Shown here: piece by piece, positions 56,831 to 64,000 of the stretch | Layout: every line of letters begins with the position of its first letter | Position numbering within the stretch: the stretch's first letter is position 1 | Assembly (NCBI GenBank): GCA_035772735.1 | Contig: JASDFA010000018.1 | Coordinates: 62,960,001 to 63,024,000 of the forward strand | From: Datura wrightii | Lineage: Eukaryota; Streptophyta; Magnoliopsida; Solanales; Solanaceae | DNA: 64,000 bases | Reading direction: 5' to 3' | The notes under the pieces: model-generated | What the model saw: the letters and a program-made list of their open reading frames with translations, nothing else | Database searches by the model: none | What the model was told of the DNA's origin: nothing | Position numbers and translations under genes: made by a program

Positions 56831-57640
56831 GACCAGGGAGTTCATTCTTTCACTTTTTACTTGTATTTTACTGTTCTATGGCTTAAATGTGGGGTGGGAG
56901 AAGTTGAACTTTCATGTTTACTAAAAGTGTGATAACTTAGTATGGTACTTATTTTTTTGTGATTTGCTATATCGTGTAACTTGTATTGTTGTATTAGTTT
57001 GATACGTTTGGTATGTTTTTTTAATTTGGTTCCCCCAATTTTTATTTTTGATACTTTTTTCAGTGGATAGTCCCTTAGATAGAGAACTTGACACAATTTT
57101 GAAAGAAATAAGCAACCTTTGTTAAAGAAAAAGGACATCAAATTCACAATATATTAAGCACTAAGTTATGAGAAAGACCTCAAGGGAAATCAATTATCCT
57201 TGCAACCCTTCTTTCTAAACAAAGTCACGATTTAAAGTTCTAGACAAGCACACTACGCTCAAAATATTCTCAAGTTCAAATGTCATGAAATCAACCATCG
57301 AAATTAAATGAACACCAATTTATACTAAGTAAATAGAAGACTATTACAAGTATGCTCTTAATAAGTAAGGACCTTGTTTGATGGTTTTTTTTCTTGAAAT
57401 CAAGGAATGGCCAATTTCACATCTAGCCACTTTCTTAATTCTCTTGGCCATCTTTCCTTCTTCCACCTAAGCTATGATCAAAACATGGTACCCTTTGGAT
57501 GTCTCCATATGTACTCAAGTGCCTCCTTTTTCATGAAGAGACCTTGTAGCACGTGGAGTTCCCTTGCTTGGCTCCTGGTGAAAGGTCTTGAAGGGACTTG
57601 AATCGCATCAATAATTGTTTAACTAATATATTCTAATATC
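56831..57640. other. Probable E 3' noncoding region; no gene
   Basis: It starts with the G-rich tract AAATGTGGGGTGGG, similar to the purine tracts before the LTRs of B, I and J. After that I see no repeat of the E 5' LTR and no gene. Blocks conserved among B, I and J are not recognisable. Confidence 0.45.
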
Positions 57641-57649
57641 ATTAACTAT

Positions 57650-57945
57650 TATACCATTTGAATTTTGAAAATAAAATAAACTTTGTCTGTTAATATACGT
57701 TTACATAATATATCTTAATATTATTTCAAATTATTTCATTGTTTGGATTTCTGAAATAAAATTGAGCTTTGTATGTCAACATATGATTTGTTAACATTAT
57801 TTTTAAATTATTGTATTGTTGAAAATAAAATTAAATACTGATATGTCAATATATGTTTAAGTAATATTAATATTATTTTAGACTAAGGTATTGTTTGGAT
57901 TGTGGAAATAAAATTTTGCTTTGTACGTTAATATATGTTTAAAAG
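57650..57945. repeat. AT-rich imperfect tandem repeat, about four units
   Basis: Units of about 75-90 bases share GAAAATAAAAT, CTTTGTNTGT and AATATATGTTTA-like words, starting near 57660, 57747, 57820 and 57897. Confidence 0.6.
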
Positions 57946-58239
57946 AATTACTTAAACAAGATAAACAAATAATTTTGCAAGTGGACACAAATTTGAAAAG
58001 AAATTCAAAACCTCAGTGAGTCTTTAATTTTATTAATAGATAAATTGCAAAGTCTAATTCAAAACTTACAAGATTACAATAATTTTTCTCCAATTTTATA
58101 AACTTTAAATTAGAAAAAAAAATAATTTTACAATTCTTCAAAGATTAAATTTAATTATTTTCAATCATCTCTGTCAATTATTTCATATTAACACCGGAAG
58201 GAATTGACTCAAACTTTTCATAATTGACATATTTATACA

Positions 58240-58566
58240 TTGGAGTTGATTGTGCCAATGGAGATCCAAGCAATATTATATCTTCAAGTTCTTGATCTTC
58301 TGGTGAATCTTGTGGTCTTCACTGATTTCTTTGCTCCAATCTAATCTAATTCCTGAAGCAGACTAGGACATTCATAGTGTTGTTATCCAATGAGTGTTGG
58401 TTGTCTCGAGTTGCTATCTTCCTTGACTCAATGAGCTTTTTGATACCATGATTTATATTGAAACATTTAGCACATCTCTAGCTAGTATTGAAAGAATGAG
58501 ATATTATCTTGTGTTGTTCTTCCACCAATCCAGCATAGTAACTCCATTTTTGAATGGCTCCATCAT
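58240..58566 (-). pseudogene. hAT transposase remnant: C-terminal dimerisation domain
   Basis: Reading the minus strand across frame changes gives EPFKNGVTMLDWWKNNTR, LILSILARDVLNVS, a SKSSLSQGRQQL segment and SASGIRLDWSKEI. These match the hAT-family C-terminal domain (WW-x-N, LA-RDVLN-P, SAFS-GR). Stops and frameshifts. Together with 61062-61185 and 61590-61950 it outlines a decayed RICESLEEPER-like transposase. Confidence 0.65.
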
Positions 58567-61061
58567 CTGTATCAAATAAAAATTAAGCTCATCAAAGTAT
58601 GTATTTTTTATTGGGTAGATGTTATTTTAGATCAAACTAATATATTATCTAGAGTAGGGACAGACACACCTTGTGCTTGTAAGATGATGCTTTCTTAGAA
58701 GGACCACATGGAATAGGAGTCGGTCTAGAATTATCAAGTAATGCAGAGCAATGATTGTCATTGCAAGTAATTGTTCGTATCACTCATAACCTTAAATAGA
58801 TCTGGTTTTTCATAACTTTAAATTTTTTAAAAGGTATATAATACCGGCCAATTCTAACATATTAGCATACTAGTTTTTGATCAAGTGTGTTGCACGTGTA
58901 TTCCATATTAATTGGTATAATATCTTTTTACTTATAAAAAATATCAATAAAATATGTTCGTGGGATATAAATTAAATAAAAGAAGAAAAAATACAAAATT
59001 AAAGAGATGAGAGGTGATCCTAATTCTGGAAATTATATTATATGTATTAAAATTTTAAGAACTATTTTTTTTAAAATGTGAAGGTATTAGATATGACCAC
59101 CTGAATAGGTTCATTGAAATTGCTCATACAAACTTTTTTAAAGGTTAAAATTTGGAGTTTATGAGTTCTGAATTGTAAAAAAAATAACTTTTTATGATCT
59201 AACATTCTTGTTAATAAATTATCTTCATTTTACTTTAGATTACTGAATTTAAATAAATTATTTTATACACATTAAGTATTTTTTTAGTACAAACACATAA
59301 TTTGGGAGAAAATTAATGGTTTCTGCCAAACCCGTAAGTTTTATTTGTGAAAAAAAAATTGGGAGAGAAAAAAAATTACAACGTGGAAAATCAAACTCTC
59401 AACAATAAGATAAATACTCATATAAATAACTAACTAAACTACTAAAATCCTTCATAAGTTATATAATAGCTCCATATATTTCTAATCACCAACATATGAA
59501 TATCAAATGCAACCGTCAAGACAACTATATTAGGAAAAAAACTCTACATTCAAATAAATTTCAAGCAAATCACTTAAACCCATTAATTCAAAAAGCGAAA
59601 GAGATAAAAAAAATTCATGATTACAGTAATTTAAAGCAAATTACATAAACTCATAATTTTCAAAGTGAAAGAGATAAAAACGAAATAAACTTTATATATT
59701 AGAAAAAGATAAAAGACTCTGTTGAAGCTTTGACCGAAATTCTCACATATCTATCTTCCTGCTCAAATAAATCCTTCTATGTTGAGTGTGTTTATATATT
59801 TTTTGCAAGGCATGAAAAAATAGATAAAAGATAAAAAGTTTGAATATATCATTTATTGTATCTTTACTTGTTCATTATTATTTTTAATACTGTTAAAACG
59901 TCTCATTATAAAGAATTTAGGAAGACCAGAACCATTGCATTAGCACGTAAGATGAAAAAATATATACTAAATATGCATTTATTTATAATTTAATTTAATA
60001 ATAAATATAGTTGTAGTGTTTCTCGATTTCTTGATCAAGTAGTAAAAGAATACAAAATTAAAAAAATTAAAGAGACTCAAACATGACAGTGAAAATGATT
60101 AGCTGTTACTATTTACTATAAATATCTTTATTTTTTATTTATTTAATATAATATAAGTTTATATTTTTGTACACAAATATTATATAGGAATAATATTTCT
60201 GTAATAGTTACCAAAAAATATATATCATATTATAATATTTTTATTATTTATTTATTTTATTTAGTGGAGAGGCAAAATGGTAATCCGAAGTTAGGTGCCT
60301 CCCACTTTTAATATAAAATTTCTCTTTCTTACTATTTTAATTATTTTATATATATAGAATAGTTAAAATATAATAAGTATTGAAAGATGTTACAATCCTT
60401 TATCATGCATTTAATTTTATACCAAAATTATTTATTTAACTAAGAAATCTCCTTTTTTAATAGAGGGATATTTTCATAATCTAACTTTTAATTTGAAGGC
60501 TTCCTATTTATAATATAATATGATACGATATGATATAAGAATTTAACAAAGCGCCAATTAAGTAAATAAGAGGAATAGGAAAGATGTATTTTTAAAATTT
60601 CGCTATTATTTAAGTAACATCATCTCTGTAACTTATTTTATTTTTTATTGACTAAATAATAAAGGGAGATTAATTATAAACACTAAAATATTAGATACGG
60701 TAAAATATAAGTGCCAAAAAATTCAACAGTGGCTAAATATTTTTTGTCTAAAAATGTAACAACATCTGCAATTTTAACTCAATCATCATCCTGTACATTA
60801 ACTCAGAAAAACTAGTAGTAAATTGGTTAAAAGTTATAATTATAGGACTCTATAAGCATTTCAAGTCTTCAAAAAATTTTGAGTACAATTTCACCTAGAA
60901 TTTATTTCTTCAAGCATTAATCTTGGTCTAAGAACATTATCCTCACATTTTCTTTAAAATTTTCAAGTCTAACCTTTCTATTATTTCCTCAAATAAAAAC
61001 AACTACATAAATAATTTTCTCAATTTCTCAAAGAAATTAAAATCGTTTTTAACAATTAAAT
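58567..61061. other. AT-rich stretch inside the hAT remnant; no gene
   Basis: Very AT-rich, with A/T runs. The part 60265-60480 has a GCCTCCCACTTTTAATATAAA word typical of small plant interspersed repeats. No frame of interest and no recognisable hAT core. It probably contains further small insertions. Confidence 0.5.
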
Positions 61062-61185
61062 TGTGCATCTAACGTAAAATATTTCAGGTAAAGGGGAAGA
61101 GAAAACTTTTAAACCTGTGATAGCAGATATGTTGAAAGAGGCATTATCCAAAAGACATACATAAAACATTGCTTGCAAGATCATA
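61062..61185 (-). pseudogene. hAT transposase remnant: central segment
   Basis: The minus strand reads AMFYVCLLDNASFNISAITG, then LKVFSSPLPEIFYVRCTI. DNAS-N followed by a spaced F-x-VRC fits the hAT core before the C-H-ILNL motif, which is lost to a stop. Confidence 0.5.
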
Positions 61186-61589
61186 AAATTTTTGCACTCA
61201 TTGAGATAATATTAGATATAATCTTTACGGTGTGTCTACGATCTTCATCATATTGAAAAACTATAATACATTTTGCATGTTAAAATTATCTTCTCTATCC
61301 AATGACAAGTAATTATTAAATAATTATTTTTATTAACAGCACAATCAAATTTGAAGGGAGAAAAACTCTATATGAAAGATATGTCAATAACCAACGTAGA
61401 TAATACTAATATTGTTCCTGAAGTCTAAAAATACTAGATCTGCGTACTTCTAGCAATATTTTTAAATATAGGTTTGTAAATTAATTGTATAGAATGAATA
61501 AAAGTATCAGAAGTGAAGGTGAAAGACAAACAACACAATGCTATCATTTTTGCTAACTCTTTGCGGTCTTCATTTTATTATGAGATTTA

Positions 61590-61950
61590 ATTAACCCACT
61601 GATCTGTGGGTTGCATCTTTGTTAGGCTAATTTCCTAAAAGCACCCTGGTCTCCTGATACCTTATCTCTCCATTGTGGATGTTTATTACCAAATATCTAG
61701 TCAATTGACATGGTTCCCTTTGTTATGTCTGATCTCATGCTTATTTTTCAACTCCCAAGTTGCATTCAACTAGATTTGTACCTTGTCTTTTCTTAAAATA
61801 ATGCAACACTACATTAGTTCACTTTCGGTTTTTAGGTTCTGGAAGAGGACATTGTGTTCGAGACTGATTAATAGCAAGACTAGTGCATGTATTATCATTA
61901 TCATCAAAATCTACATCTATCTCGAATTCATCCATTTCTTTTTTTTATCG
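61590..61950 (-). pseudogene. hAT transposase remnant: N-terminal (BED-like) segment
   Basis: The minus strand reads EMDEFEIDVDFDDNDN, CPLPEPKNRK and, after a stop, TNVVLHYFKK and VECNLGVEK. An acidic linker, then PxPKxRK-xVWxHF, is the usual run-in to the BED zinc finger of plant hAT proteins, but the finger residues are not preserved. Confidence 0.4.
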
Positions 61951-62129
61951 TAATTTCTTCTTGTTTTAAGTAATTCATATCCTGTGCACCTATAACTATC
62001 TCCTATATTACTTGATGGTGTTTCTAAAATGTGAGAATCATTTATAGTGCCAATACTACCTCTACTAGATTTTTCCCACCCCAGAGGTGGAGCTGGGGAG
62101 TAATGGTGTTCACTTGAATCTTCTCAATA

Positions 62130-62690
62130 AAACATTTAAGTTTTATTGTCCCTATTTTGGAATGGTCTTTAATTTTTACCCCTTAAATTAATGATCTTTA
62201 ATTTTTATCTTTTAATGTTTTAAGTAATAAAAAAAAAGGAACAAAAATACCCTTAATATTTTTAAAAAAATTTCATAACCAAAAATAAAAATTACAAAAA
62301 AGAAAAAATTTGCAAGGCGTAGATTAACCGTATAATGCATAAGCTCATGCTACTAAACTTCTACCCTAAGGCAAAAGTTCAATTGCATGGACTTTTTGCC
62401 CATAGGCATAAGACAAAAGCATAGAACATGTTACTTAACTTATGTCTACCAAGCATAAGGCATATTCTGTGTGAATTTATGCCTTGAGGCACAACTTTAA
62501 ACAAAAACTTATGCTTTGTGAATTTTATTTATACCTTGCAAATTTTTATTTTTTATTTTTTGTTGTTAAAGACATTTTTGACCACCTTTTTATCATTTAA
62601 AGTGTTGAAGGAAAAAAAATTAAAAACCACAAAATTAAGAAACAAATTAAAGACCACCCCAAAATAAAAGCATTTGTGCGAACGACCCAA
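62130..62690. mobile_element. MITE-like inverted-repeat element
   Basis: The left arm CTATTTTGGAATGGTCTTTA (62151-62170) pairs with TAAAGACCACCCCAAAATA in the right arm (62648-62666). An inner pair AAAAAATTTGCAAGG (62305-62319) and CCTTGCAAATTTTT (62535-62550) extends the hairpin. The centre is full of GCATAAG/TATGCC words. No coding. Exact ends and target duplication not fixed. Confidence 0.65.
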
Positions 62691-62726
62691 AAAATTATAT
62701 ATTACATATAAAAATAATTATTTTAC

Positions 62727-62729
<3 letters not shown>

Positions 62730-62771
<42 letters not shown>
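62730..62771. repeat. (TA)n microsatellite
   Basis: About 42 bases of TA repeats. Confidence 0.97.
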
Positions 62772-62773
<2 letters not shown>

Positions 62774-63553
62774 AATAACTTTTTGTATCCATTAAACAAA
62801 AGTAAAGGTTAGCTCAATAATTTTAGCGGATTTAAAGTTCAGCTTGACGTTTCTAGTTAAAACATTCAAATTAAAATGACAAATATTTAAAATGCAGAAA
62901 AAATGGAAATAAAAATGCACGAATCATTCCCAAGTTGGATGGGTCAGTTGTATACTTCAATTTGCCATCATGAACATTGTGATTCTATGACCATCAAATA
63001 TGTTCAAAGAGTTCAGATCACGTAAAACAAACTTGTCCTGGAATACTTTCAATATTTCCATGTATTCAACAATTGAAGTTTAGGAAAATTATTCCAACCA
63101 GATTATCCATTGCTAACATTATAATGCAACATTAAAACATGAAAATACTTCACTTTTTTTCTTCCAAACCTGTGTAAAACATAGCACTTCACTTCATAAG
63201 CCATTGTGCAAAACGCACGGACTTGTCAAACACCTGTGTCTGATATGCCAAGACTCATGGCTTCACAGGTTAAGGATCTTTTTAGAATGAGACACAAAAT
63301 GATTGAACTATGAACTATAAAAATAGCGCATATCTTTTGGCAATTCTAGTCAATATTTATCTTCCCTTCTTTTCCCTTTTTTTTTCTGGAAAGATGTTAT
63401 AGAGAGTATAGTCACAATATCACTGTACAAAAGAGAACGGTAAACTATCACAATTGGACATCCCTGAAAGTGCAGGAAAGAAAGGAAGCGCACTCTCACC
63501 TCTTCCTTTAGTTATCACTTGGAAGTAAGACCTACAAATTTACAAGTAGAAAA
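62772..63553. other. Intergenic and probable 3' UTR of the host gene
   Basis: No ORF. The part next to 63554 is less AT-biased and probably holds the 3' UTR of the minus-strand gene; I cannot fix the polyadenylation site. Confidence 0.4.
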
Positions 63554-63742
63554 CTAAGATTTTCTCTTTCTCAGTCTTCCCATATCAAAATCCATAAGCC
63601 TTGATGACGACATCATAGGAGAAGTTGCTGACAGACCAATGGATTCGGGAATGTCCAGATCAACTCTCATAGAGGGGCCTGAGATTGCTCGTTTAATGTC
63701 AATCTCGCTCAACTGATGGGCTTCGGCTTTTACTTTGGCAAT
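63554..63742 (-). CDS. Host gene, last coding exon
   Basis: The minus strand runs from acceptor ...GACTCAG at 63743 to a stop at 63554. It encodes IAKVKAEAHQLSEIDIKRA, then VDLDIPESIGLSATSPMMSS and a basic end GRLRKRKS. The frame is phase-0 continuous with the exon at 63861-63985 across a 118-base intron with GT...AG borders. Ser-rich and basic, with a possible nuclear signal at the very end. No transposon features and no stops, so I take it as a real gene. I do not recognise the family. Confidence 0.7.
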   Translation of the reverse strand: MAKVKAEAHQLSEIDIKRAISGPSMRVDLDIPESIGLSATSPMMSSSRLMDFDMGRLRKRKS

Positions 63743-63860
63743 CTGAGTCATATCAGACAAGTAAATGAGTAATATGTTTAGCTGTCAGCCTGTCACATTC
63801 ACAACTCTATTTACAGGAATATGGTAAAAAGCGCTAGCATAAAAGGGTGAAAGCTTTTAC

Positions 63861-63985
63861 CAGTTCAACATGGTGACTGGACGAACATGCGTTAGAAATT
63901 CTTTTTTGTAGATCCTCTACTTTCCTCGTTTGGTAATCAAGATTCTCCATTTCACTCCCTTTCTCACCCAGTTGCTGGTACAGAG
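63861..63985 (-). CDS. Host gene, penultimate exon (coiled coil)
   Basis: Borders are CTTGTGCAG acceptor (63994-63986) and GAACTG|GTAAAAGC donor (63861/63860), giving 125 bases. The product LYQQLGEKGSEMENLDYQTR, then KVEDLQKRISNACSSSHHVE has heptad spacing of L/M/V residues, suggesting a coiled coil. Upstream exons lie beyond the window. Confidence 0.68.
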
Positions 63986-64000
63986 CTGCACAAGAAAAAA

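Larger units (their letters stand above)
35290..56900 (+). mobile_element. Element E: old Athila-like gag-protease element, interrupted by G and H
   Basis: Order: LTR (to about 36750), decayed primer site (36757-36774), gag (36871-38927), G, protease (51955-52690), hairpin split by H, spacer, C-terminal ORF (55647-56830), and a G-rich tract AAATGTGGGGTGGG (about 56884-56897). As in I, no reverse transcriptase or integrase is present. Numerous stops. I could not find a 3' LTR, so the 3' boundary is open. Confidence 0.75.

Noticed and set aside
56900..57640. 3' LTR of element E
   Set aside because: No segment matches the E 5' LTR (35290-36750), including its TATA block or its CTATGGAATTTGACCCC block.
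57650..57945. CRISPR-like array
   Set aside because: A plant genome, units are imperfect and AT-rich, and there are no constant repeats with variable spacers. It is a simple tandem repeat.

Overview
This is a plant nuclear window made almost entirely of nested LTR retrotransposons. Signs of a plant are Ty3/gypsy chromoviruses with initiator-Met-type primer sites, Athila/Tat-type elements with perfect tRNA-Asp primer sites, a hAT remnant, a MITE, and a spliced host gene at the right edge. A Solanaceae source (pepper-like) is my inference from the abundance of Del/Tekay-like elements; nothing in the window proves it. I name the elements A to J and C for reference only.

Layout. (1) 1-32345 is a deep nest. 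Element A is a minus-strand Del/Tekay-like chromovirus (5' LTR 30049-32345, 3' LTR 1898-3357 partial). Its 3' LTR is cut by element C (LTR 351-1897, body running off the left edge). Its reverse transcriptase is cut by element B (6115-27692, flanked by a perfect 5-bp TGTCA duplication). B's only ORF is split by element I (10169-25520). I is split by element J (16826-22681, plus strand). A itself lies against the 5' untranslated region and LTR of another gypsy element, D (LTR 32644-35289). (2) 35290 to about 56900 is an old plus-strand Athila-like element E (LTR, gag, protease, C-terminal ORF). It is interrupted by gypsy element G (38928-51949, TSD GAGGT/GAGGC) and by the solo LTR H (52759-55134, perfect TSD GAGGC). 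Inside G sits a head-to-head gypsy element F and a TRIM-like insertion. (3) 57000-63500 is AT-rich, with tandem repeats, a decayed hAT transposase and a MITE. (4) 63554-63985 carries the last two exons of an unidentified coiled-coil host gene on the minus strand.

How the parts relate. B, C, I, J and E are one related group of Athila-like elements. None visible here encodes reverse transcriptase or integrase, although C is seen only in part. Two LTR lineages and two internal cargoes (gag-protease-C-terminal ORF, versus a short gag-derived ORF called ORFx) occur in mixed combinations. Across cargoes they share a long 3' noncoding region, a two-hairpin module just after the stop codon, and a GTGNCAC palindrome just upstream of the TATA box. 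They look like parasites using proteins supplied in trans. That shared RNA/DNA signal set with ORFx is the best candidate for an undescribed system here. All gypsy gag-pol copies (A, F, G) are broken by stops, frameshifts or truncation.
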